Source: CAYFXE01 sp964347035
GTDB lineage: Bacteria > Acidobacteriota > Aminicenantia > Aminicenantales > Aminicenantaceae
NCBI GenBank assembly: GCA_964347035.1
Contig: CAYFXE010000017.1
Coordinates: forward strand, 1-63,911
Direction: 5' to 3'
DNA length: 63,911 nucleotides
Shown here: in pieces, positions 17,052-25,294 of the stretch
Numbering within the stretch: the first letter of the stretch is position 1
Layout of the letters: each line of letters opens with the position of its first letter
The notes under the pieces: model-generated
The model's database searches: none
Seen by the model: only the letters and a program-made list of their open reading frames with translations
What the model was told of the DNA's origin: nothing
Program-made: the position numbers and the translations under genes

Positions 17052-18080
17052 ATGCGTGTGGCCATGTATTACCGAAACGACGACATCAGGATAGAAGAAC
17101 TCTCTGTGCCCCAAATCGGAGCAGGGGAACTGCTGATGCGGGTAAAAGCCAGCGGAATCTGTGGGAGCGATGTTCTTGAGTGGTATCGTTTGAAAAAAGC
17201 CCCTCTTGTCCTAGGCCATGAGGTAGCCGGCTTGGTGGAAAAGGTGGGAGAAGGAGTATCCCGGTTTAAAAGCGGAAATCGTATCATAGCCGCCCACCAT
17301 GTGCCCTGCAATACCTGCTTTTACTGTCTTAACGGACACCATACGGCCTGCGAGACATTACGAACAACAAATTTTGATCCGGGAGGTTTTTCCGAGCTCA
17401 TCCGTCTTCCGGCCATCAACGTGGATCGGGGTGTTCACACCATTCCTGATGGGCTATCGTATGAGGAGGCGACTTTCCATGAGCCTCTAGGCTGTGCGGT
17501 CAGAGCCCAGAGGATTACGCAGCTTAAGTCTGGACAGAGTGTCCTGGTCATCGGGAGCGGAATCGCAGGGCTACTCAGCGTTGCCTTGGCCAGAGCTGGA
17601 GGAGCTTCAAGGATTATGGCTGTGGACCTTGTTCCCTATCGATTGGCAGCAGCCAAGACATTCGGGGCTGATGAAGCTCTGAATCCTTCAGAGGATATTC
17701 CACAATGTTTTCGTCATTTGAATGATGGCCGTCTGGCGGATCTGGTGATCGTTTGCACCGGAGCCAAGCAAGCTCAAATTCAAGCCCTTGATTGCGTCGA
17801 GAGAGGGGGGACGGTTCTGTTTTTTGCTCCGACGGATCCTGATGTGACGATTCCTGTATCCATAAACGACCTGTTCTTCCGGAACGATGTCACGCTCACC
17901 ACATCGTACGGAGCAAGCCCTTACGACTCGTGGGTTGCACTCGAGCTTATCCGCTCAGGGGCTGTTAATGTCAAGTCAATGATTTCCCATCGTCTTCCCC
18001 TAGAGAAGATAACCGAGGGTTTTCAAATCGTGGCCAAAGCCGAAGATTCGATGAAGGTCATCATCGAGCCTCAAGAATAG
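17052..18080 (+). CDS. Zinc-dependent medium-chain dehydrogenase (sorbitol/threonine dehydrogenase-like)
   Basis: A 342-residue NAD(P)-dependent alcohol or polyol dehydrogenase. Catalytic zinc ligands are C37, H56/E57 in GHE, and E144. The structural zinc site has C86, C89, C92 and C100. A Rossmann GSGIAG follows at about 168-173. The lobe lengths match sorbitol, threonine or galactitol-phosphate dehydrogenases, but the substrate cannot be read from the sequence. GGAAGG precedes the ATG. It is first in a run with an LsrF-like aldolase 33 bases downstream and a carbon-nitrogen hydrolase, which suggests oxidation of a hydroxyl group followed by C-C cleavage of the resulting ketone. Confidence 0.87.
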   Translation: MRVAMYYRNDDIRIEELSVPQIGAGELLMRVKASGICGSDVLEWYRLKKAPLVLGHEVAGLVEKVGEGVSRFKSGNRIIAAHHVPCNTCFYCLNGHHTACETLRTTNFDPGGFSELIRLPAINVDRGVHTIPDGLSYEEATFHEPLGCAVRAQRITQLKSGQSVLVIGSGIAGLLSVALARAGGASRIMAVDLVPYRLAAAKTFGADEALNPSEDIPQCFRHLNDGRLADLVIVCTGAKQAQIQALDCVERGGTVLFFAPTDPDVTIPVSINDLFFRNDVTLTTSYGASPYDSWVALELIRSGAVNVKSMISHRLPLEKITEGFQIVAKAEDSMKVIIEPQE

Positions 18081-18113
18081 AATGATTTCAATTCTAATAG
18101 AGAGGAGGAGATT

Positions 18114-18908
18114 ATGGATTGGGGAATGAAAAACCGTCTATCCCAAATCATCAAGCCCGAGACAGGACACACAGTTATGCTGGCTGTGGACCATGGCTAT
18201 TTCCTAGGACCTACACATAAATTGGAAAACGCGGCCAAGACGATCGAGCCGCTTTTGTCTTATGCCGATGCCCTGATGCTTACCAGGGGAATCCTCCGGA
18301 CCTCTGTCGACCCTGGAAGTTCCATCCCTATCGTCCTCAGAGTTTCGGGAGGTACCAGCATCATCGGCGAAGATCTTTCCAATGAAGACATCACAACCTC
18401 GATGGAGGAGGCCGTGCGGCTGAACGCGGCTGCTGTGGCTTTGTCCATTTTCGTCGGGACAGAGCATGAACAGCAGACTCTAGTCAATCTTTCCCATCTT
18501 GTCGACATAGGAAACGAATACGGCATCCCGGTTTTAGCCGTGACCGCTGTCGGTAAAGAATTGGGAAAACGGGATATGCGCTTCCTGGCTTTATCCTGCC
18601 GTATCGCTGCCGAATTGGGCGCCAGCTTTGTCAAGACATACTACTGTGATGAATTTGAGAAAGTAGTGGAGGGCTGTCCAGTTCCTGTCGTCATCGCCGG
18701 CGGCCCCAAACTGGAGACAGAGCTCGATGCTCTACAGATGGCTCACGACGCCGTCCAGAAGGGAGCCGCGGGTGTTGACATGGGAAGGAATATCTGGCAG
18801 TCAGAATTTCCCATCCCGATGATAAAAGCGGTAAGAGCCGTCGTTCACGACAAGGCCACTCCCGAGGAGGCCCTGGAGATCTATAATCAGAGTAAAGCTG
18901 GGAGTTAA
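18114..18908 (+). CDS. LsrF/DeoC-class I aldolase
   Basis: A 264-residue Schiff-base aldolase of the LsrF/archaeal FBA/ADH-synthase superfamily. The N-terminus MDWGMKNRL and the AVDHGYFLGP segment (24-33) are typical of LsrF, the thiolase of autoinducer-2 phosphate breakdown. The Schiff-base lysine is K174 in SFVKTYY, and GVDMGRNIWQ supplies the phosphate-binding end of the barrel. No other lsr genes are present, and the partner upstream is a zinc dehydrogenase, so a different phosphorylated ketone is likely. Homologues also make 2-amino-3,7-dideoxy-heptulosonate in archaea, and that cannot be excluded. A GGAGGAG ribosome site precedes the ATG. Confidence 0.8.
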   Translation: MDWGMKNRLSQIIKPETGHTVMLAVDHGYFLGPTHKLENAAKTIEPLLSYADALMLTRGILRTSVDPGSSIPIVLRVSGGTSIIGEDLSNEDITTSMEEAVRLNAAAVALSIFVGTEHEQQTLVNLSHLVDIGNEYGIPVLAVTAVGKELGKRDMRFLALSCRIAAELGASFVKTYYCDEFEKVVEGCPVPVVIAGGPKLETELDALQMAHDAVQKGAAGVDMGRNIWQSEFPIPMIKAVRAVVHDKATPEEALEIYNQSKAGS

Positions 18909-18946
18909 AGCTCTCATTTTGAAATCCGTAAGACAGGAGAGATCTA

Positions 18947-19771
18947 TTGAAAATCGCCCTAATACAGCAGCATGCCACAAAGAATTATCAGGATAATCTC
19001 AAAAGAGGTGTCGAGGCTTTTCACAGGGCGGCTGAGGAGGGAGCGGAACTAGTCGCTTTTGCTGAGCTGGCGTTTTTACCGTTCTTGCCCCAAGTGAAAG
19101 CCACAGAGGAGGCCTTAACAAAGGCGGAGCCCATACCCGGGCCAACCACTGAAATATTTACAGTTCTGGCCAAGGAATATGGAATCGTCGCCGTTTTGAA
19201 TCTCTTCGAACGAGATGCAGATAAGACCTTCGATGCGTCTCCCGTGATCGATGCTGACGGGAAGATTCTGGGGGTGACGAGGATGGTTCATATCATGGAT
19301 GGCTTGGGATTTTATGAAAAGGGATACTATACTCCAGGAGACAAACAGGAGTTTGTCTACCAAACCAAAGCCGGACGGGTGGGTGTAGCCATCTGTTACG
19401 ACCGCCATTATCCAGAGTACATGAGGGCCTTGGCGCTCAAAGGAGCAGAGATCGTAGTCGTACCCCAGGCTGGTGCCGTCGGAGAATGGCCAGAAGGCAT
19501 ATTCGAAGGAGAGCTTCAAGTTGCCGCGTTCCAGAACGGCTTCTATGCCGCTCTCGTCAACCGGGTGGGAAAAGAGGACGTTCTGCATTTTTCTGGCGAG
19601 TCTTTCGTGGTCGATCCCCATGGTCGGGTCATCGCTCAAGCTCCTCAAGGGAAGGATTTTATCCTTTATGCCGAATGCGACTTTAACCGCATACCGGAAA
19701 CTCCAGCCAAAAAGTTTTTCCTCCGTGACAGAAGACCCGATTTTTATCGTTTTTTTCATCTTTTAGATTGA
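18947..19771 (+). CDS. Carbon-nitrogen hydrolase (nitrilase superfamily), atypical catalytic triad
   Basis: A 274-residue nitrilase-fold protein resembling N-carbamoylputrescine amidase and beta-ureidopropionase (GFYEKGYYTPGD, AICYDRHYPEYMRALALKGAE). E40 and the nucleophile C150 are in place. Where relatives have RKMH, this protein reads RMVH (112-115), so the catalytic lysine appears to be methionine. It may therefore act differently or bind without hydrolysing. The TTG start at 18947 is favoured by AGGAGA 6 bases upstream; no ATG is available near. It follows the aldolase by 38 bases and is probably co-transcribed with it. Confidence 0.8.
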   Translation: MKIALIQQHATKNYQDNLKRGVEAFHRAAEEGAELVAFAELAFLPFLPQVKATEEALTKAEPIPGPTTEIFTVLAKEYGIVAVLNLFERDADKTFDASPVIDADGKILGVTRMVHIMDGLGFYEKGYYTPGDKQEFVYQTKAGRVGVAICYDRHYPEYMRALALKGAEIVVVPQAGAVGEWPEGIFEGELQVAAFQNGFYAALVNRVGKEDVLHFSGESFVVDPHGRVIAQAPQGKDFILYAECDFNRIPETPAKKFFLRDRRPDFYRFFHLLD

Positions 19772-19790
19772 AAAAGATTCAATTTTCTCC
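19767..19790 (+). terminator. Weak possible terminator after the C-N hydrolase gene
   Basis: ATTGAA and TTCAAT form a 6-bp stem with a 5-base loop followed by TTTCTCCC. The stem includes the stop codon and the T run is short. Confidence 0.3.
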
Positions 19791-19820
19791 CAAAATGAAG
19801 ACAAAGAAAAATAGGATAAC

Positions 19821-20303
19821 ATGAAGAACTGGTTTGTTTTGAACACAAAGCCGAAGAAAGAACATCAGGTCGAGAGACTGTTCACTGAAGGAGGTATTAA
19901 GATCTATAATCCTAAGTATCTGCATGAAAAAAGAGTGAGGCCGTTTTTCCCCGGCTACCAGTTTATCTACTTTGATTTTCCTCTCCAATACCAGCTCGTT
20001 AGATACACTCGCGGTGTTAAGAGAGTCATTGGCAACCAGGAGGGCCCGATTCCGATTCCAGAAGAGGTTATTCTCGGGATCAAGGCACGCGAGGTGGATG
20101 GCCTGATCGAGCTTTTTAAATACGGAGAGGAACCAGAGGTCGGGGATGAAATCGAAGTCGTGGAAGGACCTCTCAAGGGTCTGAAAGGCGTATTTAAGAG
20201 GGACCTTCCTGAGAAAGACAGGGTTCTCATCCTTCTAAATTATGTTTCCTATCAAGGTCAATTGTTGATCGAGAAGAAGAAATTGAAGAAAGTCCTGAAA
20301 TAA
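19821..20303 (+). CDS. Specialised NusG paralogue (transcription antitermination factor)
   Basis: A 160-residue NusG-family protein. The NGN domain covers residues 1 to about 105 (WFVLNTKPKKEHQVERLF, RPFFPGYQFIYFDF) and the KOW motif follows (GDEIEVVEGPLKGLKGVF). It is smaller and more divergent than housekeeping NusG and resembles LoaP, UpxY or RfaH-type paralogues, which are encoded at the head of long polysaccharide or metabolite operons and let polymerase read through them. Here it precedes a DegT sugar aminotransferase, across an assembly gap. It may control a longer cluster that the scaffold break has removed. Confidence 0.85.
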   Translation: MKNWFVLNTKPKKEHQVERLFTEGGIKIYNPKYLHEKRVRPFFPGYQFIYFDFPLQYQLVRYTRGVKRVIGNQEGPIPIPEEVILGIKAREVDGLIELFKYGEEPEVGDEIEVVEGPLKGLKGVFKRDLPEKDRVLILLNYVSYQGQLLIEKKKLKKVLK

Positions 20304-20310
20304 AGACACA

Positions 20311-20320
20311 NNNNNNNNNN
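20311..20320. other. Assembly gap (10 N)
   Basis: The scaffold join sits between the NusG paralogue and the DegT aminotransferase, so additional genes of the cluster could be missing. Confidence 0.95.
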
Positions 20321-20334
20321 AAGACAGGGATGAG

Positions 20335-21534
20335 ATGATGAATATTCCCAGCTTGGATTTAAAGGCTCAATACCAGAGCATTAAAGAAGAAATCGATCAG
20401 AAAATTCTGGAAGTAATTTCTTCTCAGAGGTTTATCCTGGGACCTGAAGTCGAAGCCTTGGAGAAGGAGATCGCCGACTATTGTGGGACAAAATACGCTG
20501 TCGGAGTCTCTTCCGGCTCGGATGCCTTGCTCGCCTCCCTGATGGCCCTGGAAGTTGCCGAGGGAGAGGGAGTAATCACCACTCCTTTTACCTTTTTTGC
20601 CACAGCTGGGGCTATTACTAGACTGAAGGCAAGGCCCATTTTCTGCGATATCGACAGGGATAGCTTCAACATAAGTCCCGGAAGACTTGCTGAGCTGCTC
20701 GAGGAGCGGGTTGACAAACAGAATGACAGGAAAATCAGGGGCATCATCCCGATCCATTTATTCGGCCAGTGCGCAGACATGAAGCCGATCATGGAACTGG
20801 CTCAAAAATATGACCTGTTCGTCCTCGAAGATGCGGCCCAGGCCATTGGTTCAGAATACGTCATGCCGGAAGGTGTCAAGAGGGCCTGCTCTATCGGAGA
20901 TGTAAACATGCTCTCTTTCTTCCCATCGAAAAACCTGAGCTGTTACGGGGACGGAGGGATGATCCTGATGAACGATCAAAACTTAGCAGAGAAATTGAAG
21001 CTGTTGAGAATCCACGGCTCCAAGAACAAGTATTTTTATGAGATCATCGGCGGCAATTTCCGGCTCGATGCCATCCAAGCAGGAGTGCTAAGAGTCAAGC
21101 TCAGACACCTGGATGGTTGGCTGGAAAAGAGAAAAGAGAGAGCCGCTTATTATGATAAGAAATTCAGAGAGTCGGGCCTTATCGAAAAAGATGTTGCTGT
21201 TCCTCCCAAACCTCTCTACAAAGATTCGGGCTTAAAAAACTATCACACTTACCATCAATACATGGTTAGAGTGAAAGACAGAGATGAGCTCCAGAATTAT
21301 TTGAAGGAAAAGGGGATTTCCACGGCTATTTATTATCCGCTGCCCCTTCACCTCCAGAGATGTTTTGCCTATTTGGACTACAACGAAGGCGATTTTCCTG
21401 AGTCTGAAAAGGCTGCCAAAGAGGTCTTAGCCATACCCATCTATCCTGAATTAACCGCCGAGCAACAGGATTACATCGTATCGGCGATCCAGGAATTTTA
21501 TTATAGGGGACGCTCCCGAAGGAGACACCCTTAG
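20335..21534 (+). CDS. DegT/DnrJ/EryC1/StrS-family PLP aminotransferase
   Basis: A 399-residue PLP enzyme that transfers an amino group from glutamate or glutamine to a nucleotide keto-sugar, usually for surface polysaccharide, O-antigen or antibiotic sugars. The PLP lysine is K199 in FFPSKNLSCYGDGG, the cofactor-binding EDAAQAIG lies at 165-172, and the family SSGSDAL is at 59-65. The C-terminus ends in a short arginine-rich tail (RGRSRRRHP) that continues toward repeat sequence. The start is one of two adjacent ATGs at 20335/20338. The NusG paralogue upstream suggests a polysaccharide-type operon, but no glycosyltransferases are in view. Confidence 0.88.
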   Translation: MMNIPSLDLKAQYQSIKEEIDQKILEVISSQRFILGPEVEALEKEIADYCGTKYAVGVSSGSDALLASLMALEVAEGEGVITTPFTFFATAGAITRLKARPIFCDIDRDSFNISPGRLAELLEERVDKQNDRKIRGIIPIHLFGQCADMKPIMELAQKYDLFVLEDAAQAIGSEYVMPEGVKRACSIGDVNMLSFFPSKNLSCYGDGGMILMNDQNLAEKLKLLRIHGSKNKYFYEIIGGNFRLDAIQAGVLRVKLRHLDGWLEKRKERAAYYDKKFRESGLIEKDVAVPPKPLYKDSGLKNYHTYHQYMVRVKDRDELQNYLKEKGISTAIYYPLPLHLQRCFAYLDYNEGDFPESEKAAKEVLAIPIYPELTAEQQDYIVSAIQEFYYRGRSRRRHP

Positions 21535-21583
21535 AGTAAGGTTTTTCCGCAGGGACATCCGCTCTTTCATTTCCAATCCCTTC

Positions 21584-21705
21584 CGTCACTCCTGCGCATG
21601 CAGGAATCCAGGACAAAAAAAAGTCATTCCTGCGGAAGCAGGAATCCAGACATAGAATAGATTCTCATTCAGATATCCCTGGATCCCTGCTGCCGCAGGG
21701 ATGAC
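21584..21705. repeat. REP-like palindrome triplet, family A
   Basis: Two direct copies (21584-21611 and 21623-21649, TTCCTGCGGAAGCAGGAATC) are followed by one inverted copy (21679-21705, CTGGATCCCTGCTGCCGCAG). They occupy most of the gene-free stretch 21535-21864, in which I see no gene. Confidence 0.75.
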
Positions 21706-21864
21706 GATGAAAGGAGCGAGATACCTGGCTACGACGGCCCCTCGCTACTGCTGTCCGCACGTCTGTGAGATAGGCTTCATCCAACAGGATGCATAGAGGC
21801 TCTCCTGTCTTTTGATTGAAGACCGGTATCATTCCGTTTGTATATTTCAGTCATCTGTATCTCC

Positions 21865-22836
21865 TCACTCACCCAGGATTTCTTTTAATCTCTCCAAGCT
21901 TATTCTGGAACCGCTCAGGATCAATACCACAGTTTTATCTTTGAATCTTTCCTTCATCTTGATAAACGAAGCAACAGAAAGGGCGGCTGCTCCTTCGATC
22001 AGGAGTGAATGATTTTCCATGATCATCACGATCGCTTTCTTGATTTCTTCTTCTGTGACACAGATGAACTCATCGACATGCCTCTGGCAGATATCGAGCG
22101 TGATCGCCCCCTGCTCGATGCCGCCGGCTGTGCCTTCTGAAATCGTAGGCTTAGATTCCATCTCTACGATGTGTCCGGCTTTGATCGACTCGAACATGAC
22201 CGCCGAATTTTCCGGTTGACAGCCTATAACTTCGATGTTGGGATCGATGGATTTGAGATAACCGGCTATCCCCGAAATGAGGCCGCCGCCTCCAACGGGA
22301 ACGAGGATAGCATCCATGTCTTTGATTTGTCTCTCCAGTTCGATGCCAACCGTACCTTGACCTCCGATAATCTTGAGGTCATTGTAAGGCGAGATATAAA
22401 TCAGGTTGCTTTTCTCGGCTGCTCTCCTTGCCTGCGTTTCAGACTGAACACAGTCATTCCCATAAAACTTGACATCAACATCATAAATACGGAGGCCTTC
22501 GACTTTGGCTTGATCCGTATTAAAGGGGAGGTAAATCGTGCCTCGACACCCGATCTTATTTGTGATGTGGGCAAAAGCAGTCCCATGATTTCCAGTGGAT
22601 GCCGTAACCACACCTCTTTCTCTATCCTCTCGACTCAACGATAGAAGCTTATTTGTCGCTCCCCGAAGCTTAAACGAGCCTGTGATCTGGAGGTTTTCCA
22701 GCTTGAGGAAGACCTCACACTGGCCAGCTTGATTGAGAAAAGGGGAGGGCTCGATAGGTGTCTCTCGGATATGGGGCCGGATTCTCCTCTCTGCCTCCAG
22801 GACTTCCTTTTTTATCTTCATCGGGACGTTCCCCAA
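21865..22836 (-). CDS. Threonine/serine dehydratase-like PLP enzyme (fold type II)
   Basis: A 323-residue fold-type II PLP enzyme. The Schiff-base lysine is K56 in GSFKLRGA, STGNHG gives the substrate loop, and VGGGGLISG binds the PLP phosphate. There is no C-terminal ACT regulatory domain, so it matches catabolic threonine ammonia-lyases and related serine or hydroxyaspartate dehydratases and not biosynthetic IlvA. It likely turns threonine or serine into a 2-oxo acid and ammonia. The start is uncertain: TTG at 22836 has GGGTGG upstream, while ATG at 22821 has only GGGGA. It stands alone, between repeat clusters. Confidence 0.85.
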   Translation of the reverse strand: MGNVPMKIKKEVLEAERRIRPHIRETPIEPSPFLNQAGQCEVFLKLENLQITGSFKLRGATNKLLSLSREDRERGVVTASTGNHGTAFAHITNKIGCRGTIYLPFNTDQAKVEGLRIYDVDVKFYGNDCVQSETQARRAAEKSNLIYISPYNDLKIIGGQGTVGIELERQIKDMDAILVPVGGGGLISGIAGYLKSIDPNIEVIGCQPENSAVMFESIKAGHIVEMESKPTISEGTAGGIEQGAITLDICQRHVDEFICVTEEEIKKAIVMIMENHSLLIEGAAALSVASFIKMKERFKDKTVVLILSGSRISLERLKEILGE

Positions 22837-22880
22837 AGTACCACCCTTTCAGGGAATTGGCAACCTTTTGATAAAGTGAA

Positions 22881-23017
22881 TCAGTCACACAGTGACTCGG
22901 TCACTCAGTAAGAAGGAGATATTTTTTCTTCTTTGTCTGAGTTACTGTGTTACAGAGTCACGGTGTCACTAAGTTTTCATCTTATTGAGTGACTGAGTTA
23001 TGGTGTCACGGAGTTAC
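22881..23017. repeat. GTCAC/GTGAC-rich dispersed repeat, family C
   Basis: Three imperfect blocks built from AGTGACTCGGTCACTCAGT (22881-22909), GAGTCACGGTGTCACTAAG (about 22952-22973) and GAGTGACTGAGTTATGGTGT (22987-23017). The same motif recurs at 37940-37968 and a short piece (GTGTCACGGAGTT) at 60740-60752. There is no reading frame and no regular spacer, so it is not CRISPR. Confidence 0.6.
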
Positions 23018-23101
23018 TTTTGGCATGGATATTTCCCTCGCTCTTTGATACCTTTACACATAGGTAGAAAAGGTAGAAAGTCCGCACAAAGGAGTCAGAG
23101 A

Positions 23102-23803
23102 ATGAAAACGATCGGTCTTGTCGGAGGAATGAGCTGGGAATCAACCCTAGAGTACTACAGAATCCTCAACGAAATGGTTAAACAGAGATTGGGAGGATTG
23201 CATTCAGCCAAATGCATCTTATACTCAGTGGATTTTGAGGAGGTCGAGAAATTACAGCATCAGGGAAATTGGGAAGAAGCCACCAGATTTATGATAGACG
23301 CGGCCCAGAGGATTGAGAGAGCTGGCGCAGATTTTATCATCATCTGCACCAACACTATGCATAAAATGGCCGACGAGGTTCAAGATAATATCGAGATTCC
23401 CCTCTTGCATATCGTGGATGCGACAGCTGAAGAGATCAAAATCCGGGGATTGAAAAAAGTCGGTCTCCTGGGGACGCGGTTCACGATGGAAGAGGATTTT
23501 TACAGGGGAAGATTAGAGAATAAGCATGGAATCGGTGTCTTGATCCCTGATCAGAAAGAAAGGCAGGACATTCATGACATCCTGTACACAGAGCTCTGTA
23601 TGGGTGAAATCAAAGAGCTTTCTCAGGGCAGGTTTAAAGAGATTATCGGCAATCTCGTAAGCCAAGGAGCCGAAGGAATTATCCTTGGTTGCACAGAGAT
23701 TCCCTTACTGGTCAAACAAGAAGATTACACTGTCCATTTATTCGACACGACGGCGATACATGCCAAAAAGGCCGTTGAGTATGCTATTTCAGAAATGAAA
23801 TAG
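23102..23803 (+). CDS. Aspartate/glutamate racemase family protein
   Basis: A 233-residue cofactor-independent racemase. The two catalytic cysteines are C82 in IICTNTMH and C197 in LGCTEIP, and GLVGGMSWEST at 5-15 is the usual N-terminal signature of aspartate racemases. It would make D-Asp or D-Glu, for peptidoglycan or D-amino-acid release. An upstream in-frame extension to 23000 exists, but it translates repeat sequence. The ATG at 23102 has AAGGAG 8 bases upstream and aligns with the family start. No co-directional partner follows. Confidence 0.87.
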   Translation: MKTIGLVGGMSWESTLEYYRILNEMVKQRLGGLHSAKCILYSVDFEEVEKLQHQGNWEEATRFMIDAAQRIERAGADFIIICTNTMHKMADEVQDNIEIPLLHIVDATAEEIKIRGLKKVGLLGTRFTMEEDFYRGRLENKHGIGVLIPDQKERQDIHDILYTELCMGEIKELSQGRFKEIIGNLVSQGAEGIILGCTEIPLLVKQEDYTVHLFDTTAIHAKKAVEYAISEMK

Positions 23804-23862
23804 CCCACTGAAACGTCATTCCTTCAGAACCTATGCTCACAAGTGTCAAGAATACGTAAAAA

Positions 23863-24024
23863 CGTCATTCCTGCGGAGGCAGGAATCCAGAAAAATCTTA
23901 ATGGGAATCTATTATTTATCTGGATTCCCGCTTCTGCGGGAATGACAAGTAAGAGCGGAAATGGCGAAGGATTGACACTTGATTCCTGCATCCGCCTACG
24001 CGGGCATAATCTCCCGCAGGAATA
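23863..24024. repeat. REP-like palindrome cluster, family A
   Basis: Facing copies at 23863-23890 (TTCCTGCGGAGGCAGGAATC) and 23920-23946 (CTGGATTCCCGCTTCTGCGG), about 30 bases apart, followed by a degenerate copy at 23980-24024. They lie between the convergent racemase and Nramp-like genes. Confidence 0.7.
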
Positions 24025-24085
24025 AAAAGTAAGAATAGGAATGATTTAGAGGAACAGGGATGATGGCTTAATTATATGTTTCTTA

Positions 24086-25294
24086 TTATTTTAAAAATAT
24101 TTTTATAATATTCCATATACCGAGGAAGGATACGACGAGGATGATGAGACCTCCCAGGACGTTCTGTTTCCAGCTGTTGGCCGAAGAGCCCATCTTCTGC
24201 TTGTTGTTAAGGACAACGAGCAGGAAGATAGAGGCCACAGGCAGGACAATTCCGTTGGCCACTTGGGCGAAAACGATGACAGCCAACGGGCTGAAGTTGA
24301 AAAGAGACACGATCATACCGATGAGGATAATCCCTAACCAGACTCCCTTGAATCCTCTCGACTCGTGCCCTCCCTCCCATCCGAGAACTCCTGAAGAGGC
24401 GAAGGCCGCCGCATAAGGGGCTGTCAGGGCTGAACTCAGGCCAGCGGCAAAAAAACCGAAACCGAACAAAAGATTGGTCAGGGATCCGAACAATGGTTTG
24501 AGCTGCTGGGCCAGGTGAGCTCCAGACTCCAACGGAAGTCCCCTCTCATAAAAGGCCACTGCAGAGGTAACTACGATCGACGCTGAGATGACTCCTCCTA
24601 AACAGATGGAGAGGATGAGGTCTTTTTTGACCTGGCTCAAACGGGAAGGGTGAGACCATTTTTGTTTGACAGCGGCTGAATGGAGGAAGAGATTATACGG
24701 AACGACCGTCGTTCCGACCAAAGCCAGAACAAGATAAAGAGAATTTTGAGGGAAAGAGGGAATCATACCTTTCAGTATGGAAGATAGGTCAGGTTTGATC
24801 AGGATCACTGTTGTTAGGAAAGAAAGACTCATGAAAAAAACAAGAAAGATCAGGAATCTTTCAATCAGTTTATATTTTTTTCGACTGAGAATAAGTATGG
24901 CCAGCCCAGAAATCAGAACTACCCAGTACTTTTGGGGAATGGATGTGACCATCTCCAAGCCCAAAGAGCCGCCGATGATGTTCCCGGCTTCATAAGCCGC
25001 ACAGCCAAAGGTTATGGAGGAGAGGGTAAGGACAATAAAGACCGTTCTCGTCAAAGTTTTTTGGGTGAAGCCTCGAAGAGCCTGAGCCAGGTCGTGTTCT
25101 GAAGCCAAGGCCAACCTCCCCGTCATTTCCTGGAGGATGATCGTGGTTACCGTTGCAAATACAAGGGCATAGATCAGAGAATAACCAAACCTGGCGCCAG
25201 CCATCGAACAGGCGGTCACTGTTCCGGGCCCGATAAAAGCAGCTGTTACCAGAAAACCAGGGCCGAAGGAGGACTTTTTATTCTTTTTGGCCAT
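24086..25294 (-). CDS. Nramp (SLC11)-related metal transporter with altered metal-site motifs
   Basis: A 402-residue polytopic membrane protein of the Nramp fold with about 11 hydrophobic segments. Classical Nramp has DPGN in helix 1 and MPH in helix 6. Here helix 1 reads GPGT (22-25) and helix 6 reads VPYN (198-201) before LFLHSA, so the usual Asp and Met ligands are absent. That points to a different cation, for example Mg2+ as in Nramp-related magnesium carriers, or a different role. The ATG at 25294 has GGAGG 8 bases upstream and is preferred over a TTG at 25318. Either start overlaps the 3' end of the hydantoinase B gene, so the transporter is the third gene of that operon. Confidence 0.83.
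   Translation of the reverse strand: MAKKNKKSSFGPGFLVTAAFIGPGTVTACSMAGARFGYSLIYALVFATVTTIILQEMTGRLALASEHDLAQALRGFTQKTLTRTVFIVLTLSSITFGCAAYEAGNIIGGSLGLEMVTSIPQKYWVVLISGLAILILSRKKYKLIERFLIFLVFFMSLSFLTTVILIKPDLSSILKGMIPSFPQNSLYLVLALVGTTVVPYNLFLHSAAVKQKWSHPSRLSQVKKDLILSICLGGVISASIVVTSAVAFYERGLPLESGAHLAQQLKPLFGSLTNLLFGFGFFAAGLSSALTAPYAAAFASSGVLGWEGGHESRGFKGVWLGIILIGMIVSLFNFSPLAVIVFAQVANGIVLPVASIFLLVVLNNKQKMGSSANSWKQNVLGGLIILVVSFLGIWNIIKIFLK

Noticed and set aside
19115..19759. A 214-codon open frame on the minus strand
   Set aside because: It is antisense to the carbon-nitrogen hydrolase gene, whose motifs are clear.
22881..23017. Possible CRISPR-like array
   Set aside because: The units vary in length and sequence, there are no unique spacers of constant size, and no cas genes are nearby.
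23000..23101. N-terminal extension of the Asp/Glu racemase
   Set aside because: It translates the end of a family C repeat; the ATG at 23102 has AAGGAG and matches the family start.
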